This document shows positions 55,857 to 64,000 of a stretch of 64,000 nucleotides of DNA, in pieces. The stretch is from positions 186,001 to 250,000 of the forward strand of contig NZ_FQXC01000004.1 in the NCBI RefSeq assembly GCF_900129875.1. The letters run 5' to 3'. The notes beneath the pieces were generated by a model that saw only the letters and a list, made by a program, of their open reading frames with translations, searched no databases and was not told where the DNA came from. The DNA is from Marivita hallyeonensis. Lineage in GTDB: Bacteria > Pseudomonadota > Alphaproteobacteria > Rhodobacterales > Rhodobacteraceae. The position numbers and the translations under genes were made by a program. The stretch's first letter is position 1, and each line of letters opens with the position of its first letter.

Positions 55857-56315
55857 ATGATCGGCACGCAAAATTCTGATATTGATAGAAAATCTGCTCA
55901 GAAAGTTATTAAGCATCTCGATCTCAGACCGCATCCCGAAGGCGGCCACTACCGGCAAACGTGGATGGCCGACAACGAAGGTCGCGCGACGGGCACATGT
56001 ATCTACTTTCTTTTGGCGGCCGGAGAAGCAAGCCACTGGCACCGAGTCGATGCCGCCGAGATTTGGCACTACTACGCCGGCGCGCCGCTCATCCTGTCCA
56101 TGTCCGACACCGATGCCGGGCCGGCGCAGGACCTCACGCTCGGACCAGATCTTTTCGCCGGGCAAGCGCCACAGATCATCGTACCAGCCCATCATTGGCA
56201 GGCCGCGCGCAGCACTGGCGATTGGACACTGGTCGGCTGTACCGTTAGCCCCGGCTTCGAATTCAACGGGTTCGAACTGGCCGCACCCAGATTTGACATT
56301 CCCCGCGCGGATTGA
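55857..56315 (+). CDS. cupin domain-containing protein (DUF985)
   Basis: A 152-residue DUF985 cupin with the markers LRPHPEGGHYRQTW, FLLAAGEASHWHRVDAAEIWHYYAG and VPAHHWQAARSTGDWTLVGCTVSPGF (key part HHWQAA). Probably binds a metal-chelated small ligand; nucleotide-sugar epimerase relatives exist. Start ATG 55857; divergent from the endolysin gene. Confidence 0.88.
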   Translation: MIGTQNSDIDRKSAQKVIKHLDLRPHPEGGHYRQTWMADNEGRATGTCIYFLLAAGEASHWHRVDAAEIWHYYAGAPLILSMSDTDAGPAQDLTLGPDLFAGQAPQIIVPAHHWQAARSTGDWTLVGCTVSPGFEFNGFELAAPRFDIPRAD

Positions 56316-56328
56316 GACTGAGAATGCC

Positions 56329-56802
56329 ATGACCTCCTATCTTTACCACACGCCCTTGTCCGATGAACAACAACACACGTTCGGCGTGGTTGAGGCCTGG
56401 CCTTTCGCACTTGCCGACCGTGTGCGCTTTGCCGAGCTTGACCCGCTGAACCACGTGAACAACGTGGCGTACCTGACATGGTTCGAAAGCGCGCGGGTCG
56501 CGTATTTCAAGCATATCGGCCTGTCGACATACCGCGACGGCGCCCACGAGCCGCGCATCGTGATCCGCCGAGGCGAGATGGACTGGCTGCAGGAAATGCG
56601 CGCGGACGAAGACTATGCAGTGCTGACCAAGGCCATCAACTACCGCAACACCAGTTTCACGTTGATGCAACAAATCTGGTCCGGTGGTACGAAACGGGCG
56701 GAGTTCCTGTGCGTCATCGTCCTTTTGACCGCGGATGGATCACAACGGATGCCGATCCCGGACACCATCCGCCAGCTGTTCGACGCAGAAATCGAAGGTT
56801 AA
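56329..56802 (+). CDS. acyl-CoA thioesterase (4HBT family)
   Basis: A 157-residue hot-dog-fold thioesterase with the 4HBT motif FAELDPLNHVNNVAYLTWFE (Asp38 region) and the later RGEMDWLQEMRADEDYAV. Start ATG 56329 (MTSYLYHTPLSDEQQ). 13 bp after the DUF985 gene, so probably in one transcript. Substrate acyl-CoA not predictable. Confidence 0.88.
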   Translation: MTSYLYHTPLSDEQQHTFGVVEAWPFALADRVRFAELDPLNHVNNVAYLTWFESARVAYFKHIGLSTYRDGAHEPRIVIRRGEMDWLQEMRADEDYAVLTKAINYRNTSFTLMQQIWSGGTKRAEFLCVIVLLTADGSQRMPIPDTIRQLFDAEIEG

Positions 56803-56812
56803 TAAGACCCGG

Positions 56813-58396
56813 CTACGAGCGCCGTTTGACGTAGGCCAAAAGCGCCTGCGTGCTGCCGTCTTTTTCATCCGCCGGCGCATCGCCGCTGACAAGCGGTCCA
56901 AGCGACGTGGCAAGTTCCTTGCCCAGTTCGACCCCCCACTGATCGAACGAATTGATGCCAAGGATCACACCTTCGACAAACACGCGGTGTTCATAAAGAG
57001 CGATGATCTGGCCCAGCGCTTCGGGCGTCAGCTTCGGGATCATCAGCGTAGTTGACGGGCGGTTGCCCGGGAAAACCCGGTGCCGCGCTTGTCGCTCCAA
57101 TTCCTCCCCGGTCAGCCCCTTTTGCGCCATCATCGCGCGCGCCTCGTCCAGGGATCGGCCCCGCATCAGGGCTTCAGACTGTGCAAGGCAATTCGCGATC
57201 AGAAGCGCGTGATGGTGCCTCAAGTCTGTCTCGTGCCCTTCGGCCGCCACCATGAACTCACAGGGGACAACGCGCGTGCCCTGATGGATCAACTGGTAGA
57301 ACGCGTGTTGTCCGTTGGTACCGGGCTCGCCCCAGACGACGGGTCCCGAATTGACCGGAAGCCCCCGCCCGTCCATGGCAACCGATTTGCCATTCGACTC
57401 CATTTCGAGCTGTTGCAGGTAGGCCGGCAGACGTGACAGTCGGTTGTCGTAAGGCAGCACGGCGCGCGTCGCGTGGCCCAATCCCTGATTGTGCCAGATG
57501 CCGACCAGCGCCAGCATCACCGGCATATTTTCGTGCAAGGCGGCGGACTTGAAGTGCCGATCCATCGCCTGCCCTCCGCGCAGGAAGGCTTTGAATGCAT
57601 CCGGCCCTATCGCGACCATGAGCGACAGGCCAATCGGCCCCCACATCGAATAGCGCCCTCCGACCCAGTCCTCGAAGCCGAGGACACGCTCAGCCGGAAT
57701 ACCCCACTCCGCTGCCGCCTCGGCATTGGAGGACAGTGCGATGAACCGACCGTCGGTGGACACCCCGTGATCCTGCAGCCACGCCCGCGCGGTACGCGCA
57801 TTGGTCATGGTTTCGATAGTGGTGAAAGTCTTTGACGCCACGATGAACAGCGTCTTCTCGGGATCACAACCGCGCAGCGTGTCGGCAATATCTGCTGCAT
57901 CCACGTTCGACACGAAATGGCATCGCGGGCCGTCGCAATAGGGTGCGAGAGCCAGGTACGCCATGGCGGGGCCAAGATCCGATCCGCCGATGCCGATATT
58001 GACCACGTCGGTGATGTCTGAATCCCGCACTTCTTCCGCAACGCGCACCATGCGATCCAGCGTGTCCAGAACGCCCGGCATAACGTCCTGTCCGTCAACG
58101 AAGACGGCATCCCCATCAAGATTGCGCAGCGCCGTGTGCAAGACCGCGCGGCCCTCTGTTTCGTTGATGATATCACCTGCGAACATCGCGTCCCGGCGCG
58201 CTTCCACGTCAGCGTCGCGCGCCAGCGCAAGCAAGACGTCGCGCGCGCCATCATCGATCTGCATTTTCGAGTAATCGAACAGCAAATCCAGCGCGGTCAC
58301 GCTGAACCCCTCCGCCCGTCTCGCGTCCTCTGCGAACAAGTCCAGGATCTTGCGATCTTCGGCCGCCTTGGCCGCCGCTTTCAACTCAGTCCACAT
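56813..58396 (-). CDS. pgi: glucose-6-phosphate isomerase
   Basis: Interconverts glucose-6-P and fructose-6-P. The 527 residues show [48 protein letters not shown] and the closing [13 protein letters not shown]. Active-site Glu/His lie in the segment after the [15 protein letters not shown] block. Third gene of zwf-pgl-pgi, 5 bp after pgl. Convergent with the thioesterase gene. Confidence 0.97.
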   Translation of the reverse strand: MWTELKAAAKAAEDRKILDLFAEDARRAEGFSVTALDLLFDYSKMQIDDGARDVLLALARDADVEARRDAMFAGDIINETEGRAVLHTALRNLDGDAVFVDGQDVMPGVLDTLDRMVRVAEEVRDSDITDVVNIGIGGSDLGPAMAYLALAPYCDGPRCHFVSNVDAADIADTLRGCDPEKTLFIVASKTFTTIETMTNARTARAWLQDHGVSTDGRFIALSSNAEAAAEWGIPAERVLGFEDWVGGRYSMWGPIGLSLMVAIGPDAFKAFLRGGQAMDRHFKSAALHENMPVMLALVGIWHNQGLGHATRAVLPYDNRLSRLPAYLQQLEMESNGKSVAMDGRGLPVNSGPVVWGEPGTNGQHAFYQLIHQGTRVVPCEFMVAAEGHETDLRHHHALLIANCLAQSEALMRGRSLDEARAMMAQKGLTGEELERQARHRVFPGNRPSTTLMIPKLTPEALGQIIALYEHRVFVEGVILGINSFDQWGVELGKELATSLGPLVSGDAPADEKDGSTQALLAYVKRRS

Positions 58397-58401
58397 GTCG
58401 T

Positions 58402-59079
58402 CTACTCAGCCCAGTGTACAATTGCGCCGCTCAGAACCGCGTTGATCGGCGCGTCTTCCAGCCGCTTGCCTTGCGCATTCTCCAACGCTTTGCGTTTGTC
58501 GTCTCCGAAGATCAGGACATGCTTGCGCATCGCTTCGTTGAGCACACGTGCGCTCAACGTAACCCGCGGCTCCGGAGCGCCCGGAGCGCGCATCGCCACA
58601 AGAACCGGCGCATGTGGATCCAAGGCTTCCGCCAGCTGGTCCGCGCCCGGGAAGATCGACGCAGTGTGCATGTCGGTGCCCATGCCCAAAAGCACAACGG
58701 CAAGGGGGAGTGCGTTGGCGATCTGCACCTCAATCTCGGCGAGCACTTCCTCCGGCTCATGCGCCGGGGCGTATATGGGCAAAAGCCGCGCTTTGGCCGC
58801 GCGGTCGACCAAAAGACGTTCGCGGATCAGCCGCGTGTTCGAGCGGTCGCTGTCTTCGGGCACCCAGCGTTCATCGGTCAGCATGACATCGACCCGGTCC
58901 CAGTCGAGGTCGGCGGCACACAGCACGTCGAACACCGGCCCCGGCGAAGTACCGCCTGGCACCGCCAGTACGACACGGTCTTCGTGTGTCAGGATGCTGC
59001 GCAGGTCGCCCGCCAGGTTGTTGGCAAGATCCATGGCAAGCATGTCGCGGTCTGGATACGTCTGCAGGTCGTAGCTCAC
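58402..59079 (-). CDS. pgl: 6-phosphogluconolactonase
   Basis: Hydrolyses 6-phosphogluconolactone after Zwf. The 225 residues carry [17 protein letters not shown] (lactone-binding), [22 protein letters not shown] and [17 protein letters not shown], diagnostic of the DevB/SOL family. I prefer the GTG at 59079, which overlaps the zwf stop by 4 bp (GTGA) and has GGGAG about 9 bases upstream; an ATG at 59097 would add six residues. Confidence 0.94.
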   Translation of the reverse strand: MSYDLQTYPDRDMLAMDLANNLAGDLRSILTHEDRVVLAVPGGTSPGPVFDVLCAADLDWDRVDVMLTDERWVPEDSDRSNTRLIRERLLVDRAAKARLLPIYAPAHEPEEVLAEIEVQIANALPLAVVLLGMGTDMHTASIFPGADQLAEALDPHAPVLVAMRAPGAPEPRVTLSARVLNEAMRKHVLIFGDDKRKALENAQGKRLEDAPINAVLSGAIVHWAE

Positions 59080-60530
59080 GCCTTGATCTCCCGCCATTTG
59101 CGTCCGTCCCGGTGCATAAGCATGAGCGCGTCCTCTGGTCCCGCCGTTCCCGGCTCGTATTCCTTGGGCACATCATTGCGCGTCTGCCAGCCTTCGATCA
59201 AGGGATCGGTCCAGGCCCAGGCGGCTTCAACCTCATCACCCCGCATGAAGAGTGTCTGGTTTCCACGGATCACATCCATGATGAGACGTTCATACGCATC
59301 GGGCGCTTCTTCCGCATCCGGCCCCAGGGCATCGGCAAAACTCATGTCGAGCGGCACGTCCAAAAGGCGCATGCCCCCCGGTCCCGGTTCCTTGATCGTC
59401 ACATCGAGCGTCATGCCCTCGTTCGGCTGCAAGCGGATCGCGAGCACGTTGCGGTGGCGTCCTGCATCCACCCCAAAGATCGAATGCGGCGCGTCCTTGA
59501 ACACCACGGCGATCTCGGACGTGCGCGCCTTCAATCGTTTGCCCGTCCGCATATAGAAAGGCGTACCCGCCCAGCGCCAGTTCGAGATGTGGCACTTCAT
59601 GGCAATGAAGCTCTCTGTGCGCGATTTCGGGTCTTCGACATCGTCACGATAGCCCGGCCCGTTGTCATCTGCACCGTACTGGCCGCGCACGATGTGGTGC
59701 CAATCCACCGGCTCCAACGCACGGATCACCTTGAGTTTTTCGTCCCGCACCGCGTCCGGATCGAACTTGGCGGGCGGCTCCATCGCGATGAGGCAGAGAA
59801 GCTGCATCAGGTGGTTCTGCACCATATCCCGCATCGCGCCAGACTTGTCGTAATACCCGCCGCGCCCTCCGACGCCGACCGTTTCGGCGACGGTGATCTG
59901 GATGTGGTCGACGTATTGTGAGTTCCAAAGCGGCTCGAACAGCATGTTACCAAAGCGGACGGCCATCAGGTTCTGGACAGTTTCCTTGCCGAGGTAATGG
60001 TCGATCCGGTAAATCTGATGCTCGTCAAAATGTTCCGCCAGCGTGGCATTCAGCGCCTTCGCGCTTTGCAAGTCGTGTCCAAAAGGCTTTTCAACCACGA
60101 CGCGGCTGTCGGGCGTGGTAAGCCCGAACGTGTGCAGTCGTTCAGCCAAATCGCCGAACAGCGACGGGCCGACGGAAAAGTAAAACGCCCTCACAACGCC
60201 ATCGCGCAGCGTCGCCTGAAGCTCCTTCCAACCGCCGTCGCCTTTGGCGTCGCTTTTCACGTAATGGATGCGATGCAGAAACGCGTCGAGCGACGCGCTT
60301 TCACGGGACAGGACACCACCGAACTCGGCGATGGCCTCCGCGACCATGAGCCGATACTCCGCATCATCCAGATCGGACCGCGCCGACCCGATGATTTGCG
60401 AACCTTCTGGTACCTGACCAGCGCAGAAGCGGCGATAAAGCCCGGGCAGGATCTTGCGACGCGCCAGGTCACCTGTGCCGCCGAAGATGACAAGGTCAAA
60501 GGGATCAACTGGGATAACTCGAGACACCAT
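59076..60530 (-). CDS. zwf: glucose-6-phosphate dehydrogenase
   Basis: First step of the oxidative pentose phosphate/Entner-Doudoroff route, making NAD(P)H. The 484 residues show FGGTGDLARRKILPGL (coenzyme fold), EKPFGHDLQSAKALN and the active-site RIDHYLGKETVQN. Start ATG 60530 follows AAGGACAGC. First gene of zwf-pgl-pgi; the operator-like palindrome upstream suggests sugar-responsive repression. Confidence 0.97.
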   Translation of the reverse strand: MVSRVIPVDPFDLVIFGGTGDLARRKILPGLYRRFCAGQVPEGSQIIGSARSDLDDAEYRLMVAEAIAEFGGVLSRESASLDAFLHRIHYVKSDAKGDGGWKELQATLRDGVVRAFYFSVGPSLFGDLAERLHTFGLTTPDSRVVVEKPFGHDLQSAKALNATLAEHFDEHQIYRIDHYLGKETVQNLMAVRFGNMLFEPLWNSQYVDHIQITVAETVGVGGRGGYYDKSGAMRDMVQNHLMQLLCLIAMEPPAKFDPDAVRDEKLKVIRALEPVDWHHIVRGQYGADDNGPGYRDDVEDPKSRTESFIAMKCHISNWRWAGTPFYMRTGKRLKARTSEIAVVFKDAPHSIFGVDAGRHRNVLAIRLQPNEGMTLDVTIKEPGPGGMRLLDVPLDMSFADALGPDAEEAPDAYERLIMDVIRGNQTLFMRGDEVEAAWAWTDPLIEGWQTRNDVPKEYEPGTAGPEDALMLMHRDGRKWREIKA

Positions 60531-60567
60531 GGCGCTGTCCTTCCGATTCTGGCGTGTCCGCCGCTTT

Positions 60568-60579
60568 GTTAGCGCTAAC
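60568..60579 (-). promoter_or_regulatory. LacI-type operator at the zwf promoter
   Basis: Perfect 12-bp palindrome GTTAGCGCTAAC, within TGTTAGCGCTAACT, matching the general LacI-family operator shape with a central CG. It lies 38 bp upstream of zwf. On the minus strand a candidate -35 TTGTGA and -10 CATAGT (17-bp spacing) end where the operator begins, so bound repressor would cover the promoter. The regulator gene is not in the window. Confidence 0.7.
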
Positions 60580-60748
60580 TATGCAGATGTAAATCCGTTT
60601 TCACAAAATCAGGCGCAGAGTACCACGCGACCGTGGCGCTGCAATCGACTTGCCCAAAGAAGCGGCAATCCCCCGCGCGGCCGTGATGATGCCGCTTGAT
60701 CCTGCCCGGTCGCCATGCGACGACGCCGTCACCGACACGGAGACACCC

Positions 60749-61690
60749 ATGGCAGCGCGCAAGATCATCATCGATACCGATCCGGGACAGGACGATGCGG
60801 TCGCGATTCTCCTTGCGCTCGCCTCTCCGGAAGAGATCGAGGTGCTCGGCATCACTGCGGTGGCAGGCAACGTACCTCTGCCGCTGACCGAAAAGAACGC
60901 GCGGATCGTGTGCGAACTGGCCGGCAAGCCCGAGACACGGGTCTTTGCTGGTTGCGACACGCCAATAGCACGCAAGCTTGTAACGGCAGAGCATGTGCAC
61001 GGCAAAACCGGGCTGGACGGTCCAGAGCTTCCCGATCCGACGATGCCGTTGCAAGCGCAACACGGCGTCGATTTCATCATCGACACGCTTCGTTCAGAGC
61101 CTTCGGGAACAGTCACTCTGTGTCCGCTCGGCCCGCTTACCAACATTGCGGTGGCGCTACAGCGTGCTCCGGACATCGCTGGACGCATTCAGGACATCGT
61201 GCTCATGGGTGGCGCCTATTTCGAGGTCGGCAACATCACGCCCGCTGCCGAGTTCAACATCTACGTCGATCCGCAAGCCGCTGATATCGTATTCAAATCT
61301 GGCGCCCCGATTACGGTCATGCCACTTGATGTGACACATAAGGCGCTGGTGACGAAACCGCGCAACGATGCGTTTCGCGCAATTGGCAGCCCGGTTGGCG
61401 TCGCCGTCGCGGAGATGACGGATTTCTTCGAACGCTTCGATAAAGAGAAATACGGCAGCGCTGGCGCTCCACTGCACGATCCGTGTGTGACCGCCTATTT
61501 GATCAACCCCGATCTTTTCACCGGGCGGCGGATCAACGTGGAGATCGAGACGCAATCCGAACTGACCCTTGGCATGACGGTCGCGGACTGGTGGGGTGTC
61601 ACCGACCGCCCACCAAACGCGATGTTCATGGGCGACATCGACGCCGACGGCTTCTTTGCGCTTCTCACAGAACGGCTGGCCCGCCTATGA
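60749..61690 (+). CDS. inosine-uridine preferring nucleoside hydrolase
   Basis: Hydrolyses nucleosides to base and ribose, salvage of purines or pyrimidines. The 313 residues open with the Ca-binding DTDPGQDDAVAILLAL, the family signature, and later have TLCPLGPLTNIAVAL, LMGGAYFEVGN, AEFNIYVDPQAADIV and HDPCVTAYLINPD. Start ATG 60749 is preceded by CGGAGA. Divergent from zwf. Confidence 0.93.
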   Translation: MAARKIIIDTDPGQDDAVAILLALASPEEIEVLGITAVAGNVPLPLTEKNARIVCELAGKPETRVFAGCDTPIARKLVTAEHVHGKTGLDGPELPDPTMPLQAQHGVDFIIDTLRSEPSGTVTLCPLGPLTNIAVALQRAPDIAGRIQDIVLMGGAYFEVGNITPAAEFNIYVDPQAADIVFKSGAPITVMPLDVTHKALVTKPRNDAFRAIGSPVGVAVAEMTDFFERFDKEKYGSAGAPLHDPCVTAYLINPDLFTGRRINVEIETQSELTLGMTVADWWGVTDRPPNAMFMGDIDADGFFALLTERLARL

Positions 61691-62133
61691 GATCGCTTCA
61701 CCTCGCCACCGTCGAAGACCTGCCCAAGCTCCTCCCCCTTGTTGCGGCGTTTCACGAACACCAGGGCTTCGACACGACGCCGACGCATCAGCACGACGCG
61801 ATACTCCCGTTGCTCGAAGGCCTTCCGCATGGCGCGGTCTGGTTGATCGGACCACGTCGCGCGCCGGTGGGTTATGTGGTCGTCTCCTTCGGCTGGTCCG
61901 TCGAATACGGTGGGATGGATGCGATCGTTGATGAGCTTTACATCCGCACAGCGGTGCGCAAGCGCGGGATGGGGTCGGAAGCGATCAATGCGCTGGCCAG
62001 AGCGCTGAAAGACGGCGGCATCCGCGCGCTGCATCTCGAAGCGGATCAGGACAATCAGACGCTCGTCAAGTTTTACGAGCGCCTGAAGTTCGAGACGCGG
62101 AACGGCTACGCCTATATGTCTCGGATCTTGTAG
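61687..62133 (+). CDS. GNAT family N-acetyltransferase
   Basis: A 148-residue GNAT enzyme opening HLATVEDLPKLLPLVAAFHEHQG, with the acetyl-CoA motif IVDELYIRTAVRKRGMGSEAINALARALK (key part VRKRGMGSEA) and a closing FYERLKFE. Its ATG overlaps the nucleoside hydrolase stop (ATGA). Substrate unknown. Confidence 0.88.
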   Translation: MRSLHLATVEDLPKLLPLVAAFHEHQGFDTTPTHQHDAILPLLEGLPHGAVWLIGPRRAPVGYVVVSFGWSVEYGGMDAIVDELYIRTAVRKRGMGSEAINALARALKDGGIRALHLEADQDNQTLVKFYERLKFETRNGYAYMSRIL

Positions 62134-62174
62134 GATCTCGCGCGGGGCTGGAGGCTGTGCCGCCCAGCCCCTAT

Positions 62175-63602
62175 ATGTCGGACATGACCCTGCACATCCC
62201 GTTCGACAACAGCTACGCCGCCCTGCCCGACAGCTTCTATGCCCGCGTCGCGCCGACGCCGGTGCGGGCGCCGGAACTGATCGCGTTCAACACCGATCTG
62301 GCAAAGACGCTTGGGATCGACGGGGCCGAAGATCCGGCTCTCGCCTCGGTTTTCGCGGGCAATACCCTTCCAGACGGCGCTACGCCGATTGCCCAGCTCT
62401 ACGCCGGGCACCAATTCGGCCAGTACAATCCTCAACTGGGCGACGGCCGTGCGGTTCTGCTGGGCGAAACCATCGGGACCGATGGCATCCGGAGGGATAT
62501 TCAGCTCAAGGGATCGGGACAGACGCCGTTCTCCCGCATGGGCGACGGTCGCGCGTGGCTGGGACCGGTCCTGCGCGAATATGTGGTGAGCGAGGCGATG
62601 CACGCCTTGGGCGTCCCGACGACGCGAGCGCTCGCAGCAGTCCGCACCGGGGAAACGGTGGTGCGGGAAGCGCCCCTGCCCGGCGCCGTCCTAACCCGCG
62701 TGGCGCAAAGTCATCTGCGTGTCGGCACGTTCCAGGTCTTCGCCGCGCGGGGCGACATCGACGGGTTGAAAACACTGTTCGACTACGCCGTGGACCGCCA
62801 CGCGCCGGACGCCACCGATCCGGCCAGCTTTCTTGACACCGTGATGCGCAAACAGGCGGCATTGGTGGCACAGTGGCTGAGTCTTGGGTTCATCCATGGC
62901 GTGATGAACACCGACAATTGCAGCATTTCGGGCGAAACCATCGACTACGGGCCGTGCGCCTTCATGGACAGCTATCACCCCGAGACGGTCTATTCATCGA
63001 TCGACCGGTTCGGGCGCTATGGCTATGCTGCGCAGGCCGACATCATCGTGTGGAACATGGCCCAGCTTGCCACCGCGCTACTCAACCTGATGCCGGACCC
63101 CGAAGCCGCCGTTGAACCGTTCACCGCGCAGATCCACGGCATGCCCGAAATGATCCGCGCAGAGTGGCTAAAGCAGTTCGGGGCGAAGATCGGCCTCAGC
63201 GCACCGACGCAAGATGACGCGCGCCTAATCGTCGATCTGCTTGCCGCAATGCAAGAGGTGGAGGCCGATTTCACCAATACCTTCAGAGGGCTGATTGACG
63301 GGAGCGCACGCGACCATTTCCCCGATCCCACTTTGTACGACGCTTGGTCGGACCGCTGGCAAGCCCGGCTTGAGGCCGAAGAAGACCCGCACGCGGTGAT
63401 CCGCGCGGCCAATCCGGTGCTCATCCCGCGCAATCATCGCATCGAAGAGATGATCGCGGCGGCGGTCGACGGTGACGACACGCTATTTCACCGCTTGGTT
63501 GCAGCTTACGCCAAGCCCTACGATGACACGCAAAGCAACATCGATCTGCGCAATCCGCCCGCACCGAACGAAGTCGTGCAGGCAACGTTCTGCGGGACTT
63601 GA
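62175..63602 (+). CDS. selO: protein adenylyltransferase SelO (YdiU)
   Basis: Pseudokinase-fold enzyme that transfers AMP to Ser/Thr/Tyr of target proteins. The 475 residues show YAGHQFGQYNPQLGDGRAVLLGE, QLKGSGQTPFSRMGDGRAWLGPVLREY (key parts LKGSGQTPFSR and RAWLGPVLREY), and the metal block NTDNCSISGETIDYGPCAF. The C-terminus ends TFCGT, placing Cys where some orthologues have selenocysteine. ATG 62175 was chosen; GTG at 62157 is an alternative in frame, neither has a clear ribosome binding site. Confidence 0.93.
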   Translation: MSDMTLHIPFDNSYAALPDSFYARVAPTPVRAPELIAFNTDLAKTLGIDGAEDPALASVFAGNTLPDGATPIAQLYAGHQFGQYNPQLGDGRAVLLGETIGTDGIRRDIQLKGSGQTPFSRMGDGRAWLGPVLREYVVSEAMHALGVPTTRALAAVRTGETVVREAPLPGAVLTRVAQSHLRVGTFQVFAARGDIDGLKTLFDYAVDRHAPDATDPASFLDTVMRKQAALVAQWLSLGFIHGVMNTDNCSISGETIDYGPCAFMDSYHPETVYSSIDRFGRYGYAAQADIIVWNMAQLATALLNLMPDPEAAVEPFTAQIHGMPEMIRAEWLKQFGAKIGLSAPTQDDARLIVDLLAAMQEVEADFTNTFRGLIDGSARDHFPDPTLYDAWSDRWQARLEAEEDPHAVIRAANPVLIPRNHRIEEMIAAAVDGDDTLFHRLVAAYAKPYDDTQSNIDLRNPPAPNEVVQATFCGT

Positions 63603-63758
63603 GCGCGGACATTCCAGGCGGGTTTGAGACCTGAGACTGGCACCCCGACCACTGCAAGCGCCAATGCCGAACGAACCCGTCGTGCCGCGACCGTTGCGCA
63701 TGTCGCCAGACACGGCCGAATCTGTCATCGTGCCAACAACCAACACGGGAGACACGAC

Positions 63759-64000
63759 ATGAGCCTCATGGGAACCTTGGCAAAAGTAGCCATCGGATAT
63801 GCAACTGCACGCGGGGTGGATCACCTGTCCGGCGGCAAGGGTCTTGGCGGGCTCATGGGAGGTGCGCAGGTGCCGGGCGACAATCCGATGGCGCAAATCC
63901 AGGCCCAGATGGGCCAGATGATGGGCGGCGCAGGGGGCGAAAACCCGCTCGCGGGCATCATGGAAAAACTGCAATCGGGTGGCCTCGACCTGTCCTCGCT
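63759..64000 (+). CDS. unknown Gly/Met-rich protein (3' end outside window)
   Basis: 80 visible residues starting MSLMGTLAKVAIGYATARGVDHLSG, with Gly-rich and Met/Gln-rich stretches (GGLMGGAQ, AQMGQMMGG). The opening recalls DUF533/TerB-like or DUF937-like proteins, but too little is visible for a firm call. ATG 63759 follows GGGAGACAC. Cut by the right edge. Confidence 0.6.
   Translation, partial: MSLMGTLAKVAIGYATARGVDHLSGGKGLGGLMGGAQVPGDNPMAQIQAQMGQMMGGAGGENPLAGIMEKLQSGGLDLSS

Overview
This GC-rich, gene-dense window reads as a chromosomal segment of a marine alphaproteobacterium of the Rhodobacterales (Roseobacter group). The evidence is a DMSP lyase DddP carrying all six metal ligands of that family, a gene-transfer-agent type holin/endolysin pair, a lexA preceded by an alphaproteobacterial SOS box, the run trpG-trpD-trpC-moaC-moeA-lexA-comEC-gltX-gltA, an L9 protein with a long acidic tail, and many convergent or 4-bp-overlapping genes. 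No plasmid, prophage, complete insertion sequence or CRISPR array is visible.

Layout. 0-9.3 kb: agmatinase (runs off the left edge), an M20 amidohydrolase, mazG, an Old-Yellow-Enzyme-type oxidoreductase, the fatty-acid genes fabD-fabG-acpP (minus strand), a cytochrome b561-YceI fusion, a cupin and a secreted YceI protein. 9.3-19.6 kb is the most irregular part: an AT-richer exported Cys-rich orphan, a mandelate-racemase-like enzyme, CpdB, a 0.53-kb empty stretch, an OmpA-family gene split by a frameshift in an A9 run, a metzincin-like protein, then the ordinary rpsF-rpsR-rplI operon, followed by a broken alpha/beta hydrolase fused head-on to a second copy of the last 190 bp of the racemase-like gene. 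19.8-26.8 kb: tig, a small stress cluster (CsbD, host-attachment-like protein, DUF4112), tRNA-Leu(UAG), the NAD(P)H-hydrate repair enzyme, and glnB-glnA.

26.9-39.7 kb: small membrane proteins, a lytic transglycosylase, a heme-dependent N-demethylase-like protein, dddP, an exonuclease/phosphatase-family protein, a hydrolase-OsmC fusion, and a B12/C1 locus (homocysteine methyltransferase, PA0069-type radical SAM protein, corrinoid-binding protein, small membrane protein, DUF1638) that looks like two parts of a split methionine synthase. A divergent polysaccharide deacetylase follows. 39.8-50.8 kb: trpG-trpD-ung-trpC-moaC-moeA-lexA, convergent comEC, then gltX, gltA and a GNAT enzyme.

50.8-64 kb: enoyl-CoA hydratase, a VOC protein, ccmF-ccmH for cytochrome c maturation, the GTA-type lysis pair, a cupin, a thioesterase, the zwf-pgl-pgi operon (oxidative entry to the Entner-Doudoroff/pentose phosphate route) with a LacI-type operator over its promoter, a nucleoside hydrolase, a GNAT enzyme, SelO, and the start of an unknown protein cut by the right edge. 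The main points of interest are the OmpA frameshift, the chimeric pseudogene junction, the split methionine-synthase locus, the detached GTA lysis module, the metzincin-like protein, and two long palindromes sharing the core TTCGTACGAA.
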